Assembly: GCF_000377505.1 (NCBI RefSeq)
Contig: NZ_KB898186.1
Span: forward strand, 434,001-498,000
Direction of reading: 5' to 3'
Length of the DNA: 64,000 bases
Source: Paenibacillus massiliensis 2301065 = DSM 16942
GTDB lineage: Bacteria; Bacillota; Bacilli; Paenibacillales; Paenibacillaceae
Under the pieces are notes generated by a model. The model had not been told where the DNA came from. It did not search any database and was given only the letters and a program-made list of their open reading frames with translations. This document shows, piece by piece, positions 32,709 to 40,767 of the stretch. Numbering within the stretch: the stretch's first letter is position 1; each line of letters starts with the position of its first letter. The position numbers and the translations under genes were made by a program.

Positions 32709-32736
32709 TAAACATCAGGTTCTCTACTGCCGATAA
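32709..32736 (+). promoter_or_regulatory. SigD-type (flagellar/chemotaxis) promoter
   Basis: TAAA (32709-32712), 16 nt, GCCGATAA (32729-32736), matching the B. subtilis SigD consensus TAAA-N14-16-GCCGATAT. It is ~45 nt before the chemoreceptor ATG. Confidence 0.8.
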
Positions 32737-32780
32737 TTAACACTGCTAGTCATATAAAGAGGCTAAAAGGGAGAGGTAGA

Positions 32781-34835
32781 ATGAGACGAGGATTGAAGTT
32801 CAAATCTGATCAAGAGACAAGGGTGGTAAACAACCAAGCAGCAGAGATGCAGGGTCACACCCCCGAGGTCCGTAAGCGCAAATTTGTACTGACGCTGCGT
32901 CTCCGACTGTATGTGGCCTTTCTATTGGTCCTGTTAATTCCAAGTGTATTTATCGGATGGATGACCTACTCTACATCACGTGACACAGTGGCTAACCAGA
33001 TTAGAGAGGATGCGGCCAAGGCGGTCTCCACCGCTAATATGATTGTAGAGTCCAGTGTCTCGTCCAAATGGCACAATGTCGGCTACCTATCGGAGCAGTT
33101 CAATGACTCCATGATAGATGGCAACCATAGCCCACTGATTGAGCCACGCTTAATTGAATATGTGAAGCTGCATCCTGATGTGATAGATACTTTTATAGGC
33201 ACTCCTGATGGACTGATGATCCGGGGTGTACCCAAGGAAGATGAGAATGGATTTGATCCCCGTACTCGGGAGTGGTACAAGCTGGCTATGGAGCAACCAG
33301 GGAAGACTGTAATTGCTCCAGTGAATATTAATTCATCGGGAATTCCAGTCGTCGTCATGGCGAAGACACTTCCCGACAGCTCAGGGGTTCTAGGTATTTC
33401 TTTGAATCTGGAGAGTCTTAAGGAGATGGCTTCCCTTAAAGTCGGGAAGGAAGGCTATATTCTGATTCTGGATGCAAGCCAGCGAATGGTTGTGCACCCA
33501 ACTATTGAATCGGGAGAAACAGTAGCATCCGATTATTTGCTGAAGATGTATGATGCCCCGGGTGGGTACTATGCCTATACGTATGAAGAGCAACCCAAGA
33601 CACTTGATTATGTAACGAACGAGACGACAGGCTGGAAAATTGCAGGTACCATGTCCAGCTCAGAGATTGATGACACGGTCGCAGGAATACGTAATACGAC
33701 ACTGATTGTAATCTTGGTGTCACTGGTCGTGGTTGTTGCGATGATTACAATTATTGTGCGTGCGATTCTGGTGCCGATTCGTAGACTACAAGTCTCTGCC
33801 GAGCGGATTAGCCAGGGCGACCTGAGCGGGAAGATCGAGACGGGTCCTGCTGATGAGATCGGTATGCTGGCACGTTACTTCCAGCAGATGGTGGAGAATC
33901 TGCGTACCATGATTCAAGGAGTAGGTGAGACGACGAATCGTGTCAATGCTGCTGCAGAGGAGTTAGCCGCAGGGGCCGAGCAGACAACACAGTCGATCGA
34001 GCATGTAACGGTAGCCATTCAAGAGCTGGCTGAAGGAAGCGAGCGTCAGATTGAGCGCATGGGTAACAGCTCGGATCGAATGAATGAGGTATCCAGCAAT
34101 GTAGGTAGCGTCACCGGGCAGATCAGAGATATGTCTGACCGACTGCGTAGCACATCTACATCCGCCCAAGAGGGTAGCGGTTCTGTATTGCAAGCCGTGG
34201 AGCTGATGCAAGGGATGCAGCATACCGTGAATGATCTAGGGCAGGTCATCGAATCGCTTACGCTACGGTCTGCCGAGATCGGGGGCATCGTAGAGGATAT
34301 CTCAGGCATTGCCAAGCAGACGAACCTGCTGTCCTTGAACGCTTCAATTGAGGCATCGCGGGCAGGTGAGCACGGTAAAGGCTTCGCGGTCGTCGCGAAT
34401 GAGGTGCGCAAGCTGGCGGAGGACTCGGCTGGATCGGCTGCCCGAATTGGCAGACGAATTGCGGCTATTCAATCCGATATGGACAAGGCCCAGCGTGCTA
34501 TGCGTGATACGCAGGAGCGTATGACGGAGGGAGTAAGTGCAGTGCAGAACTCCGGGGAGTCCTTCAATCTCATTCAGGCTGATATCATAGCGGCGTCCAC
34601 GAGTGCCGAGGTGATTCGGGAGGCTGCTCAGGAGATGGAGAAAAGTACATCCGAGGTGGTTCAGTCCATACGCGAGATTCTGAATCTGTCCTCGGAGTCT
34701 TCTGCGAATACACAGTCGATATCCGCAGCCGCGGAAGAGCAGCTGGCGTCTATGGAGGAAGTGTCTTCCGCAGCTACAGACCTGAGCAGCATGGCAGAAG
34801 AGCTTCAAGGAATGGTAGGCCGCTTCCGCGTCTAG
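32781..34835 (+). CDS. Methyl-accepting chemotaxis protein
   Basis: A 684-residue chemoreceptor. A ~30-residue cytosolic lead, first membrane helix ([19 protein letters not shown], ~42-60), an extracytoplasmic double-Cache sensor to ~300 ([37 protein letters not shown] is Cache-like), second helix ([20 protein letters not shown]), HAMP, and the signalling hairpin [47 protein letters not shown]. It would report to CheA/CheW. AGGGAGAGG precedes the ATG. A SigD-type promoter and a downstream terminator make it a single-gene unit. Ligand unknown; dCache often binds amino acids or carboxylates. Confidence 0.93.
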   Translation: MRRGLKFKSDQETRVVNNQAAEMQGHTPEVRKRKFVLTLRLRLYVAFLLVLLIPSVFIGWMTYSTSRDTVANQIREDAAKAVSTANMIVESSVSSKWHNVGYLSEQFNDSMIDGNHSPLIEPRLIEYVKLHPDVIDTFIGTPDGLMIRGVPKEDENGFDPRTREWYKLAMEQPGKTVIAPVNINSSGIPVVVMAKTLPDSSGVLGISLNLESLKEMASLKVGKEGYILILDASQRMVVHPTIESGETVASDYLLKMYDAPGGYYAYTYEEQPKTLDYVTNETTGWKIAGTMSSSEIDDTVAGIRNTTLIVILVSLVVVVAMITIIVRAILVPIRRLQVSAERISQGDLSGKIETGPADEIGMLARYFQQMVENLRTMIQGVGETTNRVNAAAEELAAGAEQTTQSIEHVTVAIQELAEGSERQIERMGNSSDRMNEVSSNVGSVTGQIRDMSDRLRSTSTSAQEGSGSVLQAVELMQGMQHTVNDLGQVIESLTLRSAEIGGIVEDISGIAKQTNLLSLNASIEASRAGEHGKGFAVVANEVRKLAEDSAGSAARIGRRIAAIQSDMDKAQRAMRDTQERMTEGVSAVQNSGESFNLIQADIIAASTSAEVIREAAQEMEKSTSEVVQSIREILNLSSESSANTQSISAAAEEQLASMEEVSSAATDLSSMAEELQGMVGRFRV

Positions 34836-34854
34836 AGCAGTATAATATAAAAAG

Positions 34855-35070
34855 TTAGATTGACTCGCTCAAGCCGATTGTATGGACAATCGGCTTTTTG
34901 CGTGTGCCATGTAACCGGAGTTCCTGATTGTATTGGTTCAGCCATAAGTCCAGTTGCTCGGAGTGCTCAAGGACCTCGGGATGGAGCAGATTATCCCGTT
35001 CCTCGGCAATCTTATGTAGCTCTGCTCGGGCCAGCTCAATTCTGTGCTGTAGATAGTTTAGATTAGCCAT
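34855..35070 (-). CDS. Spo0E-family aspartyl-phosphate phosphatase-like protein
   Basis: A 71-residue helical-hairpin protein. The C-terminal pattern HSEQLDLWLNQYNQ matches the Spo0E SQELDxxIxxYxx signature, with a preceding helix (LQHRIELARAELHKIAEERDNL). Family members dephosphorylate Spo0A~P and delay sporulation. AGGAGGTGG precedes; ATG 35070 is chosen, with ATG 35079 (3 nt from the site) as an alternative. The last ~10 codons double as the terminator hairpin of the convergent chemoreceptor gene. Confidence 0.8.
   Translation of the reverse strand: MANLNYLQHRIELARAELHKIAEERDNLLHPEVLEHSEQLDLWLNQYNQELRLHGTRKKPIVHTIGLSESI
34871..34899 (+). terminator. Terminator of the chemoreceptor gene, inside the Spo0E-like gene
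   Basis: AAGCCGATTGT and ACAATCGGCTT form a perfect stem around ATGG, followed by TTTT. It overlaps the 3' coding end of the convergent Spo0E-like gene. Confidence 0.88.
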
Positions 35071-35251
35071 GCTTCTCATCCACCTCCTATTGTCATATTT
35101 TAGAGGTTATTGCTAGATTATAGATTGTAATTTGTATTGCAGAAGATGGAGGACTGGCAGAGGAGTTGAGCAGGAGTTTTTCCTACGTTCGAGGATAGGG
35201 AACCCTAGCAAATTATACAGATGATAGGGAACTCCAGCTAATTATTAATAG

Positions 35252-35284
35252 AAAAGAGGCCACTCAGGCGAACGAGTGACCTCC
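35252..35284 (-). terminator. Terminator of the DKNYY gene
   Basis: On the minus strand GAGGTCACTC pairs with GAGTGGCCTC around GTTCGCCT, followed by TTTTCT. Confidence 0.75.
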
Positions 35285-35310
35285 AATTATGATAAGCAGG
35301 CTGTTCGGCG

Positions 35311-36741
35311 TTATAGCCCCTTTTTCTTCGTCTTTTTGATAGCTCCATTCTTGATTGCAAAGTAATGGGTCTGGTCCTCTGCTCTGCCCATGTCGTCGTG
35401 GACTTGAAAGGTGGAGGCGTCAGCAGACTTTTGCACGCTGCCTGTCACAAAGCTGAAGACAGATTGCTGATCCTTTCCCCAGAACCGATTCAGCATCACA
35501 AAGCTATTGCCGTCCATTCCCTTGACGGTACGTTTGCCGTTCGCGTTATAGAGATGGAGGCGGTCCTTTGCCCAGCTTTGCGGCCCATCGTCGAACAGAA
35601 ACTGAAAGCTGGCCCTATCTATGGCTTTGACAAGCCTGCCCCATAGATAGACGTTACTCACGTCTTGCGCCCAGCTTCCTGTAGGAGACAACAATTCAAA
35701 GCTGGCGGGATCTGCACCTTTCATAGGAACAAGCACCTGATCAGGATGTCCGAAGGGGAGGCTTGTCCGCACGAAGCCGGCATGATACACATGATGCTTG
35801 TCCTTGGAGAGGCCGTGGTGACTGGCCGTTGGGTAGGATACAAAGCTAGCGGAGTCCGCATCTGCCACCATATAACCGTTGTAGTACACATGGTTCTGAT
35901 CCCGTCCGCACATATCGTCCAGCGGAACAAAAGAGCTGGGATCGGCTCCTGCAATGATACGCCAGCGGAAATAGACATGCTGCTGATCTCTCGCGAACTG
36001 TTCGCTAAGAGGTTCGAAGGATACAGGGTCCGCTGCGCGCACCAAATTGCGCGTGGTACGCGTTATGTTGCCGCGCCAGTCGCTTGATTCAACGACATAG
36101 AAGACAGCTCGTCCCGTCGTATGCCAATTCCATTGCAGAGGCTGTAGCTCCGCTTCATTATGTTCATAATCGGCATGCCACCAGCCGCGAATGTGAGGGT
36201 AGTTGTCCAACAGCCAATCCTTGATTTCATCTTTGCTTTCGTTGGCATAGGTAAGAGAGTTGAAGTAATGGAAGAGATGATCCTGATCCGTCACGTATTG
36301 TTGATAGGCAATGGCGGTTGAGGCATCCACATCATTTCTGGTGAAGAAGTGATTACTTCCTTTGACATACAGTCTATGCTTGTCTCGTGCAAAGTAGGGG
36401 GAGTGAGGCAATAGCTCGAAGCTGGCAGGGCCAGCTCCAGGAATGAGCTTGTCCTCCAGAAACACGTTCTGGTCATTCAGGCCGTAATCATCGTCTAGAA
36501 CGGTGAAATTCCCTGAGTCTTGCGTCTTGCTGATGCGAGAGGCTTTGTTGCTACGCCCGTTGTACCACCAGACTCCGCTGCCATCACGCAGATACCCGAA
36601 GGGAATCCAGCCACGTTTGAATAGGTGAATCACCTCGAAGTGATCCGCCGAAATCCCACCTTTGACTGCAACGGACTCTCCGTTCTCCGTATCTGTGCGG
36701 ACAACCTGATGATTGTGAATCGACAAGAAGTTTTGTGCCAC
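35311..36741 (-). CDS. DKNYY-repeat protein
   Basis: A 476-residue soluble protein built from degenerate ~40-residue repeats containing DK/DQ-x(3)-VY: FARDKHRLYVKG, FARDQQHVYFRW, CGRDQNHVYYNG, SKDKHHVYHAG, AQDVSNVYLWG, AKDRLHLYNANG, GKDQQSVFSF. Between them AxxxxSFxxL appears (GADPASFELL, AIDRASFQFL). This is the DKNYY family. No signal peptide, so probably cytosolic; function unknown, often found near contact-dependent toxin/immunity or surface genes. No obvious ribosome binding site better than the one before 36741. Confidence 0.8.
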   Translation of the reverse strand: MAQNFLSIHNHQVVRTDTENGESVAVKGGISADHFEVIHLFKRGWIPFGYLRDGSGVWWYNGRSNKASRISKTQDSGNFTVLDDDYGLNDQNVFLEDKLIPGAGPASFELLPHSPYFARDKHRLYVKGSNHFFTRNDVDASTAIAYQQYVTDQDHLFHYFNSLTYANESKDEIKDWLLDNYPHIRGWWHADYEHNEAELQPLQWNWHTTGRAVFYVVESSDWRGNITRTTRNLVRAADPVSFEPLSEQFARDQQHVYFRWRIIAGADPSSFVPLDDMCGRDQNHVYYNGYMVADADSASFVSYPTASHHGLSKDKHHVYHAGFVRTSLPFGHPDQVLVPMKGADPASFELLSPTGSWAQDVSNVYLWGRLVKAIDRASFQFLFDDGPQSWAKDRLHLYNANGKRTVKGMDGNSFVMLNRFWGKDQQSVFSFVTGSVQKSADASTFQVHDDMGRAEDQTHYFAIKNGAIKKTKKKGL

Positions 36742-36967
36742 GCGATTACGCTCCGATCCGAGTTTTTACCCAATAGTAACCAGCCTGTCAGCGATTGAAA
36801 CAGGAGCTGCCGCACCTGAATCCAGACCAGGAGTATACTGAATAATTCCACATGTAGCTATAAAGGTACTTATTGTGTACAAGAAGATTATAATATACCC
36901 TCTCAGTCTATTAAGTTTTGTTGTTGAGCTGAGATTTTGGATATATGGTGTTCCGTTGGACTAAGTA
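36742..36967. other. Intergenic region at the AT-rich island boundary
   Basis: Base composition falls from the GC level of the DKNYY gene into the AT-rich region that continues to ~40.7 kb. No gene, IS end or tRNA seen. Confidence 0.4.
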
Positions 36968-37162
36968 TTATTTTGAATGAGTGATACCGTGGTATATGAC
37001 GAGCAGGCCTATAATTCCTGCTAAGGTTCTACCGATAAATTCAGCAGAAATCATAGTGGGATCAACAATTCGCCCGGGATTATACCATTGTCCAGTTATG
37101 AGTACGGGGACTACAATGATGATTACGCCGATCACAAGGCTTGCCCATAATCTTTTATTCAT
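36968..37162 (-). CDS. Small two-helix membrane protein
   Basis: A 64-residue hydrophobic protein with two predicted spans (LWASLVIGVIIIVVPVLIT and FIGRTLAGIIGLLVIYHGI) separated by a short polar loop. GGAGGAG sits at good spacing before ATG 37162; the longer frame from 37213 lacks a site. Not recognised. It lies in the AT-rich island, separated from the gene at 37282 by a terminator. Confidence 0.55.
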   Translation of the reverse strand: MNKRLWASLVIGVIIIVVPVLITGQWYNPGRIVDPTMISAEFIGRTLAGIIGLLVIYHGITHSK

Positions 37163-37242
37163 TAATACTCCTCCATTTTTAATATGAATCTTAGATGACA
37201 TGAGAATGAACAATTAAATGTTAGATGAAATGTATAAAGTTA

Positions 37243-37275
37243 AAACGCTCTTGGGGGAAATCCTCCAGAGCGTTT
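37243..37275 (-). terminator. Terminator after the membrane-protein gene at 37282
   Basis: AAACGCTCT and AGAGCGTTT stem with a GGGGGAAATCCTCC-type inner stem; the minus-strand side runs into TTTTAACTTT. Confidence 0.8.
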
Positions 37276-37281
37276 AAGCAA

Positions 37282-37551
37282 CTAATTATTTTTTTTTCTG
37301 AGATGCTTGGATAATGAAGCTGCCACAATTATAAATACCACTATGGCAAAATAATGATATGAATCGGAGCTACCTACATTGATAAAAGCTTTGATGACTG
37401 CATAGACTGCCACTAATCCAATGAGGCCAACAACGAACTGAGCATTTCTTCGTGTGGGCTGTTTTGAACGCTTAGATATGAATAAGACAGCTACAACGCC
37501 CAAAAGAGCATAAACCATTAAAAAAGAAATAACATAATAAATCGGGTCCAT
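37282..37551 (-). CDS. Small three-helix membrane protein
   Basis: An 89-residue protein with spans at about 5-25, 40-58 and 64-82, a basic loop after span one (SKRSKQPTRRN) and a basic end SKHLRKKNN. Its plan equals the partners of the secreted proteins at 20635 and 39811, and it lies downstream of a third secreted protein (37910). ATG 37551 is used (GTG 37557 precedes). A separate transcript from 37910 is likely, because a strong hairpin separates them. Function not recognised. Confidence 0.6.
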   Translation of the reverse strand: MDPIYYVISFLMVYALLGVVAVLFISKRSKQPTRRNAQFVVGLIGLVAVYAVIKAFINVGSSDSYHYFAIVVFIIVAASLSKHLRKKNN

Positions 37552-37703
37552 TGTCACCTATCCCTTATTATCATATAGACAATACAAATGATTAATTTAA
37601 CGATCCCTCAGCCGCTGAGGTTTTCTGGGATCTAGTTGGAACCATTGATTAGAATTTCGATCCGTAAAATTGTGCACTCTATTATTTTAGGAAGTTTGTT
37701 ATT
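37552..37703. other. Intergenic region in the AT-rich island
   Basis: No gene seen; it presumably carries the promoter of the 37282 gene. Confidence 0.35.
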
Positions 37704-37745
37704 AAAACTACCCGATGCACACGACATGATATGATCGGGTAGTTT
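37704..37745 (-). terminator. Terminator of the secreted-protein gene at 37910
   Basis: AAAACTACCCGAT (37704-37716) and ATCGGGTAGTTTT (37733-37745) form a 13-bp perfect stem; the minus side continues TTTTAATAAC. Confidence 0.88.
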
Positions 37746-37909
37746 TAGTATACTCGCTACATTCTACTCAAAGCTTTAATGAAAAACTCTCCGGGGGGCC
37801 TTTGATAAATACAAATTTTAAGTATGACTTAGAGCATACTGTTACTTAGTTTATTAGAGTTAATTGTGACTTTACTTTTTTGGTCTTTTCAATTCAGATT
37901 TTCCAAAAC

Positions 37910-38617
37910 TTAGTATAGTCTAATCACAAAACTTAAAGGGTGGGTTCCTCCAATAGCATCAACCTCAGTGGCGCTTAGTTGCGTTACAACTGATGAAGTA
38001 TCTGGACTTGCAAAAACCGGTGCCCAATTCCAATCTCTTGCAACGACTGTTCCTGAACTCGAAAGGCCAAAGTTAACTGTTCGATTGTAGTTAGCTTTTG
38101 CACCTTTCTCGGTGGTTCCAAATTGTGTAACGGAAACTTTATGGTCCTTAGTCCCTGGTGTGCGTCCATAATTTTCCCAACGGAAATCTACCTTATCGAC
38201 ATATACATATTTGTTAGCTGCGCCTGCGGTAACATAGTAAAGTGTTCCGTATACCTTTACAGAAAAAGATTTGAAGTCATTGTTGTCGGAAATCCGACCT
38301 GTTGCTTGAAGAACAACATCAGTGGCATATTGAGTAACGAGTTCCCCTGTGTTTTTATCCTGTAGATCGTATAGTGGTCGTGTTGTATTTTCCAAAACAT
38401 CAATATCGTAGTCCTCGGAGTCGTTGTTTACATCAACTGTAGGAAAAGAAGTGTTAAATAAAGAAATGTCATTTTTAGAAATTTCGTTACCACTATACTC
38501 TTTGATAACGGTATATCTATTAGAGTCGTAACTTGGTTCTTCTTGTGCTAGTGCCAAATTACCACTGGACAACAATAAGCCGATTGCAAGAACTGGAGCG
38601 AAGATTTTTCTTAGCAT
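37910..38617 (-). CDS. Secreted protein of unknown family
   Basis: A 235-residue exported protein with a signal peptide LRKIFAPVLAIGLLLSSGNLALA (cleavage before QEE). The mature part is polar with predicted beta structure (VVLQATGRIS..FKSFSVKVYGTLYYVTAG..YVYVDKVDFRW) and no transmembrane segment. Start ATG 38617 has GGAGGT 9 nt upstream. No family recognised. It sits in the AT-rich island next to the small membrane genes, with a divergent lipoprotein gene upstream. Confidence 0.6.
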   Translation of the reverse strand: MLRKIFAPVLAIGLLLSSGNLALAQEEPSYDSNRYTVIKEYSGNEISKNDISLFNTSFPTVDVNNDSEDYDIDVLENTTRPLYDLQDKNTGELVTQYATDVVLQATGRISDNNDFKSFSVKVYGTLYYVTAGAANKYVYVDKVDFRWENYGRTPGTKDHKVSVTQFGTTEKGAKANYNRTVNFGLSSSGTVVARDWNWAPVFASPDTSSVVTQLSATEVDAIGGTHPLSFVIRLY

Positions 38618-38717
38618 AATATACATACCTCCATTTGTTTTCATGTATTAATGATATAATACTTGCATGATAATGGTTTGGTTTACAAATTATAATAAAA
38701 ATACGGAGGGATTTGGG

Positions 38718-39080
38718 ATGGAAAAAGCTCTTTTTTATGTTTTAGCAATAGTAATGATCTTTCTAACGGCATGTTCAAATAAGATTGTCTCATTTCAAGG
38801 TGAGGGTGATAACTGGATAGTTACTAGCACAGTTCAAAGTGACGAGAATTCTTCAAGTTACCAATATGTCATAAAATTCAAAGGAGAGGTTACTTCATCT
38901 TTTGAGCAAGTAGATTATAAGTTTATCAGTGAGAATATACATGTGAAGGAAACAGCGCCATTTGAAAAAGAAATAGAAAGACGCGGTGAAAATCGTCAAG
39001 TATTTGTCGATGAAGATCAATTTTTTGTTGAATTTGATTGGAATGGTAAAACTGAGCGAGTAACCGTTAACAAAGAGTAG
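38718..39080 (+). CDS. Small lipoprotein of unknown function
   Basis: A 120-residue exported lipoprotein: signal MEKALFYVLAIVMIFLTAC with lipobox LTAC at Cys19, followed by a hydrophilic beta-rich domain (SFQGEGDNWIVTSTVQSDENSSSYQYVIKFKGEV). GGAGGG 8 nt before ATG 38718. Divergent from the secreted-protein gene at 37910. Unrecognised; low GC like its neighbours. Confidence 0.65.
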   Translation: MEKALFYVLAIVMIFLTACSNKIVSFQGEGDNWIVTSTVQSDENSSSYQYVIKFKGEVTSSFEQVDYKFISENIHVKETAPFEKEIERRGENRQVFVDEDQFFVEFDWNGKTERVTVNKE

Positions 39081-39198
39081 CCAGCTTTAACGAGAGTGCA
39101 CTTGATTTTCTCAGAGTGACTATCATCCGATTTTGAAGGAGAATTACCGCTCAAAAGCAGTGGGAGAATGTCGGGTGAACTCCCCGGAAGTATAGACG

Positions 39199-39235
39199 AG
39201 AAAGAGGATATCTGCCTAGTAGATATCCCCTTTCT
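39199..39235. terminator. Bidirectional terminator
   Basis: AGAAAGAGGATATCT and AGATATCCCCTTTCT pair with one mismatch, between the lipoprotein and the convergent membrane-protein operon. Confidence 0.8.
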
Positions 39236-39242
39236 GATGGTA

Positions 39243-39518
39243 CTATTCTTGTTTTTTTGTGTTTTTATTACGCCAAGATAATAGAATACGTCCGATAATT
39301 AGCACACATGCAATCAACAAGACTGTAGTGTGCCATGTCCACACTTGTATGCCGTTCATTGCCACAGGGGCTATGCCTAGAGCTAGTGCTATGAGTAAAC
39401 CTACAATTGTAACAAGGTCAGGAGCTTTGCTGTCACTACCCTTTTTCTTCTTATAGGTGCTGTATGCCCAACTGCCAAGAAAAATAAATATTAGAGTAGC
39501 AAGCAAATAGATATTCAA
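39243..39518 (-). CDS. Small three-helix membrane protein (second partner)
   Basis: A 91-residue protein with spans at about 3-20, 37-55 and 62-80 and two charged clusters (YKKKKGSDSKAP and RNKNTKKQE). TTG start with GGGAGGAGC 8 nt upstream. It follows the 39532 gene by 13 nt, so is in one operon with the secreted protein at 39811. Similar plan to 20329, 39532 and 37282. Function unknown. Confidence 0.6.
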   Translation of the reverse strand: MNIYLLATLIFIFLGSWAYSTYKKKKGSDSKAPDLVTIVGLLIALALGIAPVAMNGIQVWTWHTTVLLIACVLIIGRILLSWRNKNTKKQE

Positions 39519-39531
39519 ATGGTGCTCCTCC

Positions 39532-39801
39532 CTAATGATTTAGTTTTTTTCTCAATTCCAAGTATGATTTAACCGTCAATAATAGGCTTATGGCGAGAGA
39601 GAACAGTATACTATGAGCTTGGGAGTAGAACCAAATAAGTGCGAGGCCGATAGAGACAATTACTGAAATAACGAGCAATAGCTTTGTATTGCTAAAACTA
39701 TTCTTTGCCATCTTCTTACCCATAAGCTTGACACCTAGAACGCCAACTGTGGCATAGATTAGTATATAAATAGTTAGTAACACGAAAGCTAATGCAACCA
39801 T
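39532..39801 (-). CDS. Small three-helix membrane protein (first partner)
   Basis: An 89-residue protein with three predicted spans (about 4-24, 41-60, 65-80), a basic loop (MGKKMAKNSFSNTK) and an end ELRKKLNH that recalls the RKKKH end of the 20329 protein. AGGAGGT before the ATG. It follows the secreted protein at 39811 by 9 nt on the same strand, the same order as 20635/20329. Putative cognate membrane factor, for example immunity; inference only. Confidence 0.65.
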   Translation of the reverse strand: MVALAFVLLTIYILIYATVGVLGVKLMGKKMAKNSFSNTKLLLVISVIVSIGLALIWFYSQAHSILFSLAISLLLTVKSYLELRKKLNH

Positions 39802-39810
39802 AATTACCTC

Positions 39811-40467
39811 CTAATTTGGATTGATCGTATAGTAAAGGGCGAAATGGAAATTGATCGTAACCCCTCTTCCTTCGTTATTATAGGATATCTGTCCAGCTAT
39901 TGCGATATGTGCAAAATTGATAATCTGACTTATTGCCTGAGCCACTTTTGTTGGAGGAGTAGGAATTAGCCCCATTATTGCGGTGAACGCTGCAGCTGCG
40001 GAACCAGCAGTGTTCATTGCATATGCTAAGTTTCTGGATTCTCTATCCGTAAGGGTCAGCGCATAACCCCATGGATAGAGATTTCCAAAAGCTTGGAGAG
40101 ATATCTTACTTTCATTGATAGGTGGAGTATAGTTAATTGGAACCACGTTGCCATCAGAATCCAACTCCAAAATATCTTGTTTGATGAGGCTATTAGTTTT
40201 TTGAACACCATCTTCAAAAACCTTATAAACTTCAGGAGAAATGTTACCTATACTCTCAGCGTCTAGATGTAATAAACCATCTTCTCCAGCTAAAATGTAT
40301 TTACTCATTTCAGGGATACTGGCAAACACTTCAGATTTTAATGTCGTTGACTTGTTATCATCTTGCTGTTCTTGAGTGATCGGCTCAGATGCAAATATTG
40401 CTGTAGGCCCAGCGACCGATCCGAGTAAACTTAAAGACATCACACTAGCAAGAATTTTACGATTCAT
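39811..40467 (-). CDS. Secreted protein, paralogue of the gene at 20635
   Basis: A 218-residue exported protein. Signal peptide MNRKILASVMSLSLLGSVAG...IFA. Like its paralogue: GLLHLDAESIGNISPEVYKVFEDGVQKTNSLI, then NLYPWGYALTLTDRESRNLAYAMN, two small-residue-rich hydrophobic segments, and NNEGRGVTINFHFALYYT at the end. Length differs by one residue. AAGGAGGT precedes the ATG. First gene of a three-gene operon with two small membrane proteins and downstream of an XRE-TPR regulator. Membrane-active secreted peptide or toxin is a possibility. Confidence 0.75.
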   Translation of the reverse strand: MNRKILASVMSLSLLGSVAGPTAIFASEPITQEQQDDNKSTTLKSEVFASIPEMSKYILAGEDGLLHLDAESIGNISPEVYKVFEDGVQKTNSLIKQDILELDSDGNVVPINYTPPINESKISLQAFGNLYPWGYALTLTDRESRNLAYAMNTAGSAAAAFTAIMGLIPTPPTKVAQAISQIINFAHIAIAGQISYNNEGRGVTINFHFALYYTINPN

Positions 40468-40521
40468 TTGTTGTACCTCCTTAAAATTTGGGTTATCATA
40501 ACTGTCTTTGCTAATCTCACC

Positions 40522-40545
40522 CTAAAAAGACTGATTATTTTTCAA
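40522..40545 (-). CDS. Seven-codon leader ORF (MKNNQSF) with strong ribosome binding site
   Basis: TTG-AAA-AAT-AAT-CAG-TCT-TTT-TAG follows AAAAAGGAGG at 6-nt spacing, upstream of the 39811 gene. Too short to be secreted by itself; could be a leader peptide, a signal peptide-less pheromone, or chance. The TTGAAA could also be read as a -35. Confidence 0.3.
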   Translation of the reverse strand: MKNNQSF

Positions 40546-40615
40546 TTAAAACCTCCTTTTTGAATATTTTGGATTATTATGCTGAATTATAGTTTTATAT
40601 TTGTATTGCAGCAGC

Positions 40616-40671
40616 AACTAAAAAGAAGCTTCCGAATCATATGCAATGGTGTTGGAAACTTCTTTTTAGTT
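40616..40671 (-). terminator. Terminator of the XRE-TPR regulator gene
   Basis: AACTAAAAAGAAGCTTCC and GGAAACTTCTTTTTAGTT pair almost completely; minus-strand T run included in the stem. It separates the regulator from the secreted-protein operon. Confidence 0.8.
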
Positions 40672-40767
40672 GAAGTCTCAGGTTAATCCAGATTACTTTT
40701 CAGACTTCTCACATGTTATTCCGTAAAGTATGAGGTTTATATGAATGATTTTTGTAGGTGCTTTGTA

